A DNA stretch of 64,000 nucleotides from Spisula solida (GCA_947247005.1 OX365950.1:50506761-50570760); one strand, 5' to 3'. Counted from the stretch's first letter, positions 46,703-58,982 are shown. The notes: a model not told the origin generated them from the letters alone. Program-made: numbers and translations.

Positions 46703-46936
46703 GTAGACAGTGACCTGTCATATGACCCGGAGTTAGGAGCACCTGGTATGCCACTCTCCTCAGCCTCAGGGACACAGTTAGAAGATGAGATGGCCAAGGG
46801 TGGTCCAGTGAAGTCAGTGATCCCTACACCTATGAGAATAGGGTTCCTGGGTCTCGGGATCATGGGGCAAGGAATGGTGATGAACTTATTGAGATCCGGA
46901 CACGAAGTCACAGTATGGAACCGAACAGCACAGAAG
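46703..46936 (+). CDS. GLYR1: GLYR1 exon 10 (start of dehydrogenase-like domain)
   Basis: 78 codons, phase 0. A linker (VDSDLSYDPELGAPGMPLSS) leads into IPTPMRIGFLGLGIMGQGMV, then MNLLRSGHEVTVWNRTAQK. GLGIMG is the GxGxxG NAD(P)-binding loop, and VTVWNRT is the second strand with the basic residue expected for NADP preference. By family knowledge the whole domain is about 290 residues and lacks the catalytic Lys in GLYR1; that part is not in view. The next expected exon (about 'CDLFIQEGA' region) was not found before 64000. Confidence 0.93.
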
Positions 46937-46961
46937 GTAAATACCGTAGATAGTCATAAAT

Positions 46962-47229
46962 AACAGGGGTTCTACAATTCCGGAATAATCCGGAAATCCA
47001 GATTTGCTGCACAAGAAAGAATAAGCTTTTCTGCTGACAATGAAAGTTATTTGGTGAAAAAATTCAAATAATTGACAAAGTTATGGTTATTTGAAATTTC
47101 ATAACCTGAATTTTAACAATAAAACAATGTTTGAACTGAGTTATGTCGTAGGGATGTGTGTTGATGGCAGCCGAAACAGACTTGCAACTCATTTTCAGGA
47201 TTGGGCATTATGCCTCAGTAGAACCCCTG
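46962..47229. mobile_element. family A hAT-like MITE with 8-bp duplication
   Basis: Starts AACAGGGGTTCTAC and ends GTAGAACCCCTG; exact 8-bp direct repeat TCATAAAT at 46954-46961 and 47230-47237. It starts only 25 nt after the exon 10 donor. Confidence 0.9.
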
Positions 47230-47792
47230 TCATAAATAGTTCTACTGTAGAATAGCCTGCATGAATAGTTGATGTTTCAGTACAGGTGTTGTCTCAAGGT
47301 TCACACAAGCCTTGAAAAGTCCTTGAATTTGTTTTCAACCTTGATAAGTACTTGAATTTAGTGCTACCTTGAAAATTGCCGAAATGGTTCTTAAATCTAA
47401 CTGAAAATCATTGCATTCAGGCAAACAGCCTTGAATATCCATAACAGTGTATGGATGTTGTAAAAATGGCACATTATCTGTGTATAAAATGAAACAGAAA
47501 CACTCTTTCTCAAAAATTAAAAGTATATATATGTATGGGTGAGAATGTCACTTGTATGTTATGAATTGAGTGCAATCATGTATTCTTGTGTATGACGTCA
47601 CTAGAAATAGTGTATAAAACAACAGTGCATAATGGCATTTTTGTACAATTTAACCTCGGTAAATGATAGGAAAATGCCCTGAAAATACCTCTTATACCTT
47701 GAAAAGTCCTTGAATTTGGGTGTGAGAATTTTGTATGAACCAAGTGTCTGTGTATGACAGCCAACTTGCTGCATGTTTCATTTAATAATGTA

Positions 47793-48034
47793 CAAGGGTT
47801 CACAAATCTTGAACGATCCGGAACAATCTGGATTTGCTGTACTAGAAAGCAAACTTTTCTGCAGATTAAAATACCTTGTATGGGATTGAGTTATGGTCAT
47901 ACTTTATATGCTAAATGTTAACAATAGGACAATACTGGAAATAGTTTTGGTGTAAGGATATGTGCTAATGGTACCTGGAAATAGACTCAAGTCATATTGT
48001 CAGGATCTGGCATTGTGTCCCAGTAAGACCCCTG
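47793..48034. mobile_element. family A MITE, diverged copy
   Basis: Starts CAAGGGTTCACAAATC and ends CAGTAAGACCCCTGG; body shares GATTTGCTGTACTAGAAAGC with other family A copies. Confidence 0.7.
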
Positions 48035-48353
48035 GGGTGGTATTCAATATTAATCTGAATGGGTCTGACAAGGGTTGAGAATGTTTCATAGATAAAAAGC
48101 AAAACTGACCAACACAGAGATAAACGAGACTGAAATTTGCCTGACATTGGCACAGATTACAGTTGAAAGTTGTCTGTCTGATTTTGGCAGCCATGTACAG
48201 TGAGTTGACAGGTTTTGGGAAGTTTTGTGCCACACAGATTTTTGAAGGAGAATAATCATACATTGGTTTTGTGTCTCAGCGGTCATATTTATGCATTTTA
48301 GCTCTGCTCACATTACCAGTGTATACTGTATAGTACGGAGAATTTGCCCTGAT

Positions 48354-48595
48354 CCTCATCCTTCTATTAACATGATTTAAAAGCTGATATCTTGTCAATA
48401 TTTATAACCAGGGTTGTATGTTTTCATAAGCAGGGAGTATCATGAAGACGCTCTAGGTGTAATACAAAAACAAATTTAAAGAACCGATATTGCATGTTTA
48501 GCTCGTAGATATTTATATTTAACGCAAAAACTTTATAATATATTCATCCTTAAAGGGTAGGATCAGGTTAAATTCTCCGTGCTATACTAAGGTAA
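48354..48595 (+). repeat. family D dispersed repeat, plus copy
   Basis: Shares AGCTGATAT, TTTATAACCAGGG, GTATCATGAAGACGCTC and GTAGGATCAGG with the other two copies. Confidence 0.65.
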
Positions 48596-50599
48596 CACTG
48601 TGTATTGTTTGTCCTGATTTTGTTGTGGTGCCTGATACAAGTGATCTTGTTTATTCTAAAATATATTCCATATGTTCAGAATTAAAATTTCAAGCATTTC
48701 GCTTACATAACGATGATGTAAATAATTAAGAAGATTTCTGTACTTAGCCAGAGTATTATCGTGACTTATGTGCCTCCAGTAGCGTGTTCACTGTTCAATT
48801 ATGCAAGTATATGGAGTTCTCACTTTTGCCAAGCTGAGTGAGACCTTAAACCAAATGGTTTAGGCTCAATAACTCGATAAATTTTGGGCTCAGGGTACTG
48901 TTTTATCAAAGGACTTACGGAAATCGTAAACTTACAATCAAATTTAAATTCTTTATAATTTGTTTACAATTATAAAGTGTGGTAAATGGAACTGCAATAC
49001 TAATACTGATTTAGTTAATAAACTCCTACAAACCATATCTGTCACCAATTTGCAGTTGTTAAAGAATTATAAAGAATTTAAATTTGAGCGTAACTTTAAG
49101 TGCTTTGATAAAACAGTACCCAGGACCTTCAAACTTTATAGGCATGTTGGTCAACATCAGTAGGTGATCCCTATTGATTTTAATGTCAATAGGTCAAGGC
49201 TGCATGTTTGACTATTAGGCTGTCATGGGGGGGGGGTATACATGTTTTACAAACATCTATCATTAGGTTTAAGTTTACATAAATTGAAGACAACAAGATA
49301 AGATGTACGCACACCCACGGTCATCATGGCAGTCAATTAGGACTGGTATATACAATGTAGGGCTGTTTCAAAAAAAATGGCACGAAAGTGGTTTGAAACA
49401 TCAAAATTTTAATAAAGGCAGATCGTGAAATAATCTTGTGAAAAATAATACATTAACATCATAGTTATAGGAAATGGTAATGGGAAGGTAATATCCTAGT
49501 ACAATTTTTGTTGTAGACCTTTATTGGGCATTACCTGGCTACAAAATTTCCACAAAACATGACATTTTCAACATGTAACAAACTAAATACTGATAATAAA
49601 TAACCTTGTTTTTTTTGTTTTCAGTGTGTACACACTAACTACATGACTGATTTCAGGCCTTTCTTTGTGAAGTATTGCATTAAAAAAAAGCCATAAACAT
49701 ATTTTTGCATTAAAATTACTCATTTTATAAGGAGCTGCTTATTTATTTTTCGTATTGTAACAAAATGTAATGTAGACATTAATTAATGATATCAAAATAT
49801 TAGAAATGAATCATATCCCTGCCTAGAGTCAAATGTTTTGGGTTACTAACTGTAACTTCCAAACATTGGTGTACATTTGAAAAACCCTATCAATTAGGAT
49901 AAAAATGTTACACTCCTTACATTTTCATACACAATTTGTTAAGTTACTGTTTACAGCATTTTGTCTTACTGATTTGTATTATCTCCAAAGTAACTCGTAA
50001 AAGGAATGCAAAACATGTAAATATATTGCGTTATATGTTCTTATCAAGCGCTTAATACTTCAAAATGTTTATATTTCGCCAGTCGCTAAATTACATATTT
50101 TTCAAGGGTGCCTAGAAAAAGTATCTTCTCCTTTGTCTTATTCATTTCTATCTAAATATTATAAATATTGAGTAATGAAACAATTTCACCGAAGTAAATA
50201 ATGAGGATACTACAATACACAAAATGGTAGGGGAAAATAGACACCTAAATGTTACACTCCTTACATAAATCAGTACCTAAAACTACAACAATCTTGTGTC
50301 AACGCTTTAAGGATAAAAATCAGCAACTCGAGATTGACTTTAACTGACTCTGCCGTAGTCACACTAGTAAATTATTTAACTCCTGTATTTCTGCAAAATG
50401 ACAAAAGTAGCACCAACCTAAACTGATAATCGGATGTTTGGAACTACCATAGACTGATAGAGTGACTAATGATTTATACACAAACCACTTTGTCACAGAT
50501 GTATGGCAAACCACATCGATAAAAATTGTCGCATAATGGACAACACTGTACTGTACAGTTATTTCTAAGTTCAACCATACAAGGTAGGGTCCAGAAAAT

Positions 50600-51310
50600 A
50601 TTAATTACGGTTATTTCTGACCTTTGAACTCCAAGCTTAACCTTTGAGATATTGACTAAATTGTTTCGCATGACACACTGTCTGGTAGTAGTGAATATGT
50701 GGGCCATATTATTTTCACATCCCACAATGAATGATTTAGTTATGCTCTGGACAAGCTAATTAAGCCATGTTTTACATTTGAACTCCAAGTGTGCCCTGAC
50801 CTATGAGATAATGAGGTAAATGTTCCGCATGGCATTCTGTCTGGAAGTATTTAATATTTGTGCAACATTATTTTAAAATCACAATATAAATGACTTAGTT
50901 ATGCTCTGTACAAGCTAAATTATGCCAATTATTTAGCTTTGAACTCCAAATTTGACCATGACCTTTGGGATAATGAGGTAATTGTTTCGCATGACACTTT
51001 GCTTGGTATCAGTAAATATTTGTGCAATATTATTTTTAAATCACAATATAAATGACTTAGTTATGCTCTGGACAAGCTAAATTATGGCAATTTTTGACCT
51101 TTGAACTTTGACATTGACCTTTGGGATAATTACGTATTTGTTTTGCATGGCACACCGCCTGGTATCAGTGAACATCTGTGCCACATTATTTTCAAATCCC
51201 ACAATAAATCACTTAGTTATGGCTTGGACAATCTAAATAACGACCATTTGTGATCTTTGAACTTCAATTGTGACCTTGACCTTTGAGATATTGACATCAT
51301 TGTTTCGAAC
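50600..51310. repeat. 156-162 bp tandem repeat, four diverged units
   Basis: TTAGTTATGCTCTGGACAAG recurs near 50741, 50900, 51062 and 51218 (spacing 159, 162, 156), with CCTTTGAACT and GTTTCGCATG blocks. It lies inside the 6.97-kb element. Confidence 0.85.
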
Positions 51311-52082
51311 TTTTGCACTTCAAACATTACTCAAACAGTACCTCAGACTTCTGGAGTTTGTTTTTGAAGCATAAACAGAATCATGTTCGAATTTCATTTC
51401 TCAACCGGTAACATAGAATTATGATGTAAGGAGTGTAACGGCACACCATTCTTTAAAAACATCCAAGCAAACATATTATAAACATCTAAGTTTTACAAAT
51501 GCTAGTGATCCTTTGAATTGAGAAATGTTTATATCTAAGAATACCCGCTTTTCGTGATATTCATAAAGTAGTTTCCTCTAAATTTGATTTATATCAACTA
51601 TGTTTGCTTAAAATAAGTATTGCTATGCCTTTTTTTGTTAAATGGTGTTTAATAAAACTATTATTTCATCTTTTTATTGTTGATATGACGTATCTTCAGA
51701 AAATGTTGGCACTCTATAAAAGTTGGAGTCGATGGTGTTTCTGCAACTGCTCTAAATACTCGAAGCTCAAAACCAAATAATAAGCGTTACACTCCTTACA
51801 TGCATTTGTTGACCAATATCTGACCAAATATTCATTAAGTGAAATCTTGAGCGTCACCTATGTATACTTTAGGACTGATTTTACCAGAAAATAGTCATTG
51901 CTGCTCATAAATTCGACTAGTTTAAAAATAATCTTATCCCACCTATCAAATGTTACACTCCTTACAGTCTGGGATAGGTCCTATTATTGTGCTATAATCA
52001 CTAAAGGAAAACACTTTATTGATATTTTATGCAATTGTCTAACAAACAGACATATTTCTTAAAACAATGAGCAGATCATATA

Positions 52083-55000
52083 TGAGCCGTGTCGTGAGAT
52101 TTCCGACCTAGTGGGCAAAATGACGTCACGTCAAAAGCAGACGACAAAGTTGCGCGTCGAAAACGTCGTAATTGGCAGCGCGCGATTAACGCGGTTTGTG
52201 TATTGAACCCGTACATCCTCCTCAACTATGAGCGTAACCAATGACGTTGTGTAAACAAAGACGGACTAAGTTAACTCTACTTTGATGTGTCGTACGCTTT
52301 CGCATGGTCGTATTAAACATGTTTAACTGTTTTAATATAAAAATGTCTTTAGATAAAGATTTATATTTTCAATTCACGGAAGCAGTGTAGAAGCGAATGA
52401 AATACGGACGATGTGTTCTAAATAAAAAACTAGATTTAGTTGATTTGTGTTTTACTTCCCCACCCATCATCTATAGACAACCGATCTATTCCTTCCACAT
52501 GATAATTTATCATTTAATAGATCTACAAAATATCTAGTTACAGTATTTAGATCTACATGTAGAATCTATGATCTAATAGTGTGCCGTATTCTATCAGTCT
52601 GTGAGGTTAAACCAATGTTAATCACTACTGGTACATTCGTGCCTGGTCCGTTACGTTACAACTGTTGGTAGGTTGTACGTGGTGTTTCAGTATGTGTCGT
52701 AAAAAAGCTAATTGGAATCTACAGTTTGAACTTTCTAAATGACATTTCTCATCTTTGCCGGGCTAATGCACAACGCAGATCTAGATCTACATCATTGGCT
52801 TACATTTTGAAATGGGGTATGCCCTATATACTTTCAGTGCAAGGTGCCACATGATCAAATATAGGCAAAACACGATTGCCTACACATGTATGTTTAAATA
52901 TATTGTTTTGTATAACGTAAATCAATTATTTAATTGCAACGATGAAAACATAATTTAGAAGGATATAATCCCGCTTCATGCGACATGTGAAAAGTTGAGG
53001 AGACAGCGTGTCATCGATGCCAGTAAATATTGTGCAAAGACCGCTGTCACCAGACGTATGCATATCTATTTCCCTACACCTCATTCTCTTACAACGACCA
53101 GGCCGATCTGCCCCGACCTGAAAGTATGAATCGAGACGAGATCGGCGTCAAAACCAAGACAATTGATGAAGATCTTCACCGGAACGTCTGATCTACGAAT
53201 ACAGCTTTTCCGATACGATGCTTATATGCTTACAACACATTTCCTCCGCGATAAACGCCGATCATGAACCGATTTGTACTTCAATGTCGCATCGATCTGC
53301 AAGACCCTACTACGTTGGTAGACATACCTAAAAGACTGTAGCACGATGTTACGCCATTAATGTCCACAATACTACGATCTTGACACGACCATAGTACGCT
53401 TTGGTATTGTGCGTACACTTAGTTAATCAAAGAGTGTTGAGTATTTTCTTCACATCACTCATTGCCTGAAAGAGGCATTAATTCATTTGATGATATTTTA
53501 TGATACAATGAACACCCTTTCTACGAAACAGGTATATACGTGCACGAGAGATTTTCTAAATGTCCATGGACTTTCCTTATATCTTGATCATTTTAGTTAA
53601 AGACTAATGTTTTCCACATACATGTACATGTAATAATTTGCTTTGATCTGTTTCCAACTAATAACGCGATTTTTACGTGTTTCAATAGAAAAACAGTTAA
53701 ATTTAATGCGTATTGTACCACGATGTTATTACGATCATGCAGATCTCGACAAGACCTTACTTCGTTCTTAAAAAGCGACTCGTTTTAGCCACGATCCCAC
53801 TACGCTTGTTTTAAACATGGAGCTTCCGGACCTACGCGATTACACCACGACACTTCCACGTTCACAAAGATCCTCCCCCGATTGACCACGACCGTCCCAC
53901 GATTGGTCACGCTTTGGACCAATTTTAGATCGTAGTAGAAGCGGGGCTCCAGTGTGAACGGTGTAGGGCCTATATATTCGACTTGATTCACCTTACCAAA
54001 TCTAGACTGATATGGGCTTTCCCTTCACGACTATTGAAAAGGAGGAAAGCGGAGGAAAAATACTAAAAAATACTATTCAATAACAAGTACCAACATGCTC
54101 ACGGTTCATGATCTGCCTTCATGAGGTTCAGATATGGAGAACAATTATCTAATTAATACGTCCTTGTATGTGTAGGCCTACTTTCACAACTTCTCTGTGT
54201 ATAAACCTAACCACTGTTTGACTGAATGGGATCTGTGTTTTTTCCGGTCACTGTATGACGTATTGCGATGACCGGAAATTGACTCGTTTATACACTGTGA
54301 ACTCTACTATGAGAAGTTATTAGCAGTAGGTCGAACCTCAAATGGCACAGTACAGGGGATGAAATTCTGTCAGATCGAGCACTATATGGGGTCATATGGA
54401 CATTCGCGAAGTTGCTATATTAATGTACATCTGAACGCATAAATGTAGTAAGGATTGCGCGATTTTAGAACGTATAACGACGGTAAGAACAAGTTGACCT
54501 GCCTGTGAACGAGTTGGTCTAGTTATGAACGTGCTCAAATACAATGCAGACGGGATATGGACGTATAGAAAACTGTTTAGATAAAACACTAACAAAGTGC
54601 CTCGTTCTAGCAAGACCAGAACAGTTTTGACATTTTGACGTCCCGTTTTGGAAACTAGTTCGGTGTACATGTGACTGGCCCTTTAATGCACCAGTCAATT
54701 AGAATTGAAAGAATGTACCCAACCCCGGGGAATGGTGGGAATTTTTATTTTTGTGTTTTCATACCCATTACAAAATCCCTATCCCCAGGATCATACATAA
54801 TTGTAACCCCCCCCCCCCGCAAATTGCCCCCGCCTTATACCTCATATAGTCACGGCAATATTTCCCCGCTATTTATTTGCGCGAAAGAAAAGCACAGCAC
54901 TCACACGGCAGTGCGGCGACATCGGAAAAGGTAAAAACACTGGACTGTTCCCCCGTCCTTCCCCGTGGTCAGGGTGTGGTTTTAATTGACTGGTGCATAA

Positions 55001-55869
55001 GTCGAATAAAAGCTACCACAATTGTTACAATTAAGTTTTACAAGTCGTCTATAGATATAATTTAGAAATTTTAACAACTGACCAGCTGACGTAATTCCGG
55101 GTAGATGATTCATGAAACATTTATAATTCCAAAAGGTCGGCAATACATGTTTATACAACAAATCGGAACGATTATACACGTTAAGATCTAAAAATGCAGA
55201 AAATCAATATTACACACGTTGTTTTCCAATTTCACTCTACCGCAGACATTAATCGTACGACCGCCGTAGATGTAGCCGACGTCATGGACGTATGCGTCTA
55301 AGATCTTGCAAATTGAAAAGCATTACGGCTACGCGGCGTCTTTGATCTGCAAGATGCGACTTTTATACCGTATGTCTGTTAAATTTGATGCAATAGGTTT
55401 AATTGTGCGCATTTTTGAAGTAGCTGATTTGCGAATACCAGATGAGTTAAACTCTTGAAAACTGAAATAGCTTTGATGTATACATGGCATATTATTACGC
55501 ATTTTATAAACTATTCTTCCTTTTGTTGCATATTTCCAGCAAAGTGTTTAATTATTGTTATCACAGTAAATTTATGACATGAAAAGTCATATGTAATGGT
55601 TAAAAAACTCATTGAAACGTTGATATGTAGAATTTAATGAACGCTAATTTTAACGTTGAAATGCAACGACGTCAACAACGCGACGTCACTAAAATTATTT
55701 ATCGCTGACGTACTTGTTATGTTCTAACTCAGATTAAACCCACTTGTACTCGTCAGAATTGCATGAAATAAGTTTTGAATAATTCCTAAAAGTACGAATT
55801 TTAATAAACAGAAATAAACCGAAAATGTCAAATTTGACCACTAGGTCGGAAATCCCACGACACGGCTCA
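52083..55869. mobile_element. 3.79-kb TA-target element with TGAGCCGTGTCGTG ends
   Basis: The left end TGAGCCGTGTCGTGAGATTT and right end AAATCCCACGACACGGCTCA are inverse over about 38 bp; TA flanks each end. First bases match the 12961-13566 family (TGAGCC). CG-rich ACGATC/CCACGA-type sequence fills 53000-54000 but no transposase frame was recognised. Confidence 0.88.
54687..54997. mobile_element. Harbinger-like MITE
   Basis: Ends TGCACCAGTCAATTA and AATTGACTGGTGCA, flanked by exact TAA at 54684-54686 and 54998-55000. A 3-bp TAA duplication is typical of PIF/Harbinger elements. Contains a C-run near 54808-54820. Confidence 0.85.
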
Positions 55870-56756
55870 TATCAGTTTTTGGCCAACAGGTTTCATAAAG
55901 ATATATTTTATTGAAATTGGCTTGCAAGTTTTCATGCAAAAATATTTAGCCCCCTCCTTTCCTCCTAGGTATTTATTTATTACAAAACATTGAACCAAAG
56001 ACATTTCAACTGTATAATTAGCTAATTAATACTTTATTTTGTTTATCAAGATAAAGATATTGTTCCCTAGAAGGCTATTATGAATGTGGTCACGCTTATA
56101 AAATCAATGTTGCACGAAAAATTCCCAAATTTCTGTTACACTCCTTACATTTTTGACATGTTTTTCTCGCATAACTTTTTTGAACAATGACCGATTCACT
56201 TGAAAATTGAGACACAAATTCAAAAAGTGTAATCACAGATCATGAATTGAACATAAATAATGTTACTGTGTATATAAATAAATAAGAACAAAAAATATGC
56301 TCGGTGCCATTTATTTTGAAACAGCCCTGTAGTTCTATTTATGACGAGTGAGTTAGTTAATTAGTAATGCATGTTTAACAGATAATTAATTAGCAATACA
56401 GTTCTGTACTTCGAACACTTTTATCTTAACATCAAATTAATTTTAAAGACAGATAATAGAAAGTCTGACAGGGAAGGCATAAGTCATAAGGTTGTTCAGT
56501 TAATGTAGTTTTACATCATATAGAGTGGCTGATGGTTGGGAGGCATTTTGACATGGAGTTTATTGATCGCTGCATGATATCACCTTAAAGCTGACTTACT
56601 GTCTTATAATACTCTCGTATGTTACGCACATCAATAGATTATGATTCATTGATTGTCTTAACTAAGGTGATTAGTTGTTCCTGGGAGAAAGTAAATTTTA
56701 CCGTAGGTCTTGTCTGTTATCTGTTAATTAAATTACATTAATTATGTACATGTATA

Positions 56757-56940
56757 TACCATACAACCTCTCCAAAGCGGTCCTCTGTACAGCAACAACC
56801 TCTCTATAACTCAACAACACTTATAAAATTTCCCTAAGCAGATATTTACTATAAATTTAACCTCTGTAGAACAACAATCCCTGTACAACGGCCAAAATTT
56901 GCATTTCCCAAAGTGTGTTGCTCTACAGAAGGTTGTACTG
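56757..56940. mobile_element. MITE with TACAACCT ends
   Basis: Starts ACCATACAACCTCTCC and ends ACAGAAGGTTGTACTG; short inverted ends with the 'acaacctctctata' style of pogo/Tigger-like relics. Ends are diverged. Confidence 0.5.
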
Positions 56941-56987
56941 TTTTATAGACCATGAGAGAAAGCTGTGTATACCTGCTTTAACTTACC

Positions 56988-57152
56988 TTTTTTTTTTTTT
57001 TTTTTTTTTTTAAATGCCGAGCATAGCCTTTATTTGCCAGTCAGTTTTCCACTGAAATGTGGCAGGCATATATGTGTACCTCCACCCGGTTTTGAACCCG
57101 GGTCGCCAGATTAGACGGCAAGCGCGCTAACCATTGAGCTACCTAGTTGCTC
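56988..57152 (-). mobile_element. tRNA-derived SINE with poly-A tail, minus strand
   Basis: On the minus strand the head has box A-like TAGCTCAATGGTTAGCGCG and box B-like GGGTTCAAAACC; it ends in a 24-A tail (plus-strand T run 56988-57011). Confidence 0.8.
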
Positions 57153-57495
57153 AACTTTTATTGTGGTGTTCATTATATCGAGACCCCTTTTGTTGTACTA
57201 GTGGTTCATTTATAAACAGAATGTTGCAGGTTTGTTCCCATACCTTAGTGATTATAGTTGGTACTTGTTCTAAGCAGTATGAGGGTCATTCATTAAATTC
57301 CTAGACTGAGTTAATCATTTTTAAACCCAAATGACACAGAAAAATACAAACTACATCACATTAAACTACAGTCTTTCGAGGCAAGCGCAAAAAACATTGT
57401 ATGAAACAAGTACAAAAAAACAACTACGATGTGTTTTACAAAAAAATATGAATAAAATAAAATGTCACCTTACCACTATCACCACACAGCGTTAT

Positions 57496-57762
57496 CAGGG
57501 GTGTCAATTTTCAGGATTTATCCGGAATTCCGGATTTGTCTATCCTTGAAGAGCTATGCTTTCTGACCAATATAAAAGTTATTTGATGAAAATTTCTCAA
57601 GAAATGGCAAAGTTATGGTCAATTATATCAGCTCTGAAGGATTTTCTTCAATAAAAAGTTTGAAAAACTGAGTTATATATGGTTGACGGCCTCTAGTTTG
57701 TCAAAAATGGTCAGCCGCATATGATTTTCAGGATTTTTAATTTGGCTCTGTTGACATCTCTG
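57496..57762. mobile_element. family B hAT-like MITE
   Basis: Starts CAGGGGTGTCAATTTTCAGG and ends TTGACATCTCTG, with TTTCTGACCAATATAAAAGT and AGTTATTTGATGAAAATTTC in the body. Flanks GTTAT and GCTAT are a likely decayed duplication. Confidence 0.82.
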
Positions 57763-57972
57763 GCTATTTATATTCTGACGACAACATTGCATAACTCCCT
57801 GGCTTGGTATGCAAAAAAATTAAAATTGGGCAGGGAAGTCAGCACTCACCAGAAATAGAAGAGCATGACATTGTAAGACACAAAAATAACACTCAAATAA
57901 GAAAACTCACTGATTACATGAACAAGTTACAAGGACTAGCTAATAAATGGTTACATTGACCTATTATTTGTA

Positions 57973-58844
57973 CAGTCGACACTCGTTATGTTGACATTTT
58001 TGGGACCGTCAAAATTATGTTGACATATCCGAATGTCGACCCAACAGGAGCCAACAATTCTGACAAATTTCCTAACCAGTCAAAATTCATGATAACAAAG
58101 TCCTCTAGCCTTGTTACATCAGTTTAAACATGAACTAATACATATGTGTGACTAAAATGTTGAAAAATCAAGTGTTTACGAGAGGGACGAGTTTATAGCA
58201 TCTTTTTCAAACAAGTACAGTACGGGATCAGCACCGCAAGTATGGCTTTTAGCCCTTACCGGTTTCGCTTAAACAACATTTTAATTGTAAACAAAAGATT
58301 CGATCAATATGCCAGGCATCTGAAAGCAACGATGACATTTCTTATCTTTGTTCACAATGTAACATATATTCATTTAACTGTCGGAAAAATAATAAGCATG
58401 TTGGAATAAATTGTTATAGCATACAAAATAGAAGTTTTGTACACCTTCCCAGAGCCACGCTAGTTCAGCAGATTATTTTAATTTCATATGCTGAAGTAGG
58501 TTACAATTTGTTTATAAACTTTGATTTAACATCATTCAAATACATTTGCAAACTGTGAACACATAAACATTGGTTCGAAACAGAAGAATTTTCGCGGTCA
58601 ATTAACAACTTTTCAATTTCAATATCGTCGACGCGATGTCGACACAAACATTGACAATAAGGTGCGAAAACAGCATTTGGGCCAGAAAAGTCGTGTCGAT
58701 ATAAGCGGAGTGTCGACACATGCATGTCGACTAAACCATCATATTTAGGATTGAATATAGAGCAAGCCAAATTGGGGATTTGAAAGTATGTCGACATAAC
58801 CGAAGTGTCGATGCAACCTATGTCGACACAACGAGTTTCAACTG
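57973..58844. mobile_element. pogo-like TA-target element
   Basis: Starts CAGTCGACACTCGTTATGTT and ends ACACAACGAGTTTCAACTG, flanked by TA on both sides. The CAGT(C/T)GA.ACTCGTT end is typical of pogo/Tigger-type elements. TGTCGACA recurs many times towards the right end. The 137-codon minus frame at 58501-58914 crosses the element end and shows no transposase motifs. Confidence 0.82.
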
Positions 58845-58982
58845 TATGTTTGTTTTTATCCTCATGCAATATGCTGGTATAGTGCGTCCAGGATAATGTG
58901 ATGTTTACAAACATGAATCGGTTAGGTCAACTGTTACAAAATAGGTTTTACAGATTACTTAAATAAACAGACATCGTCAGTT

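Larger units (their letters stand above)
24801..46936 (+). other. GLYR1: GLYR1/NPAC gene, 5' part (10 coding exons in window)
   Basis: Ten exons joined at GT..AG junctions give 1107 nt, exactly 369 codons, with no internal stop and matched phases throughout. The product begins with a PWWP domain (about residues 6-98), continues with acidic and basic linkers including an internal repeat, and reaches the Rossmann loop GFLGLGIMG of the 3-hydroxyisobutyrate-dehydrogenase-like domain at about 338-346. Family knowledge: GLYR1 (NPAC, NP60) is a nuclear protein that reads H3K36-methylated nucleosomes via PWWP and stimulates the demethylase KDM1B/LSD2; its dehydrogenase domain is catalytically dead and tetramerises. 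The remainder of that domain (about 200 residues) must lie beyond the window or was missed. Intron 10 is at least 17 kb. Confidence 0.93.
49360..56327. mobile_element. 6.97-kb element with GGGCTGTTTC ends, host of nested elements
   Basis: Left GGGCTGTTTCAAAAAAAATG and right CATTTATTTTGAAACAGCCC form imperfect inverted ends, flanked by the exact 4-bp direct repeat TGTA (49356-49359 and 56328-56331). Without the nested 52083-55869 insertion it is about 3.2 kb. GTTACACTCCTTACAT recurs inside. No transposase-like frame recognised, so probably non-autonomous. Confidence 0.85.

Noticed and set aside
53000..54000. CG-rich CCACGA/ACGATC-rich stretch as possible coding region
   Set aside because: All frames are interrupted; it lies inside a non-autonomous transposon.
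58501..58914. 137-codon minus frame as a transposase of the pogo-like element
   Set aside because: No DDE or helix-turn-helix motifs, and it crosses the element end.
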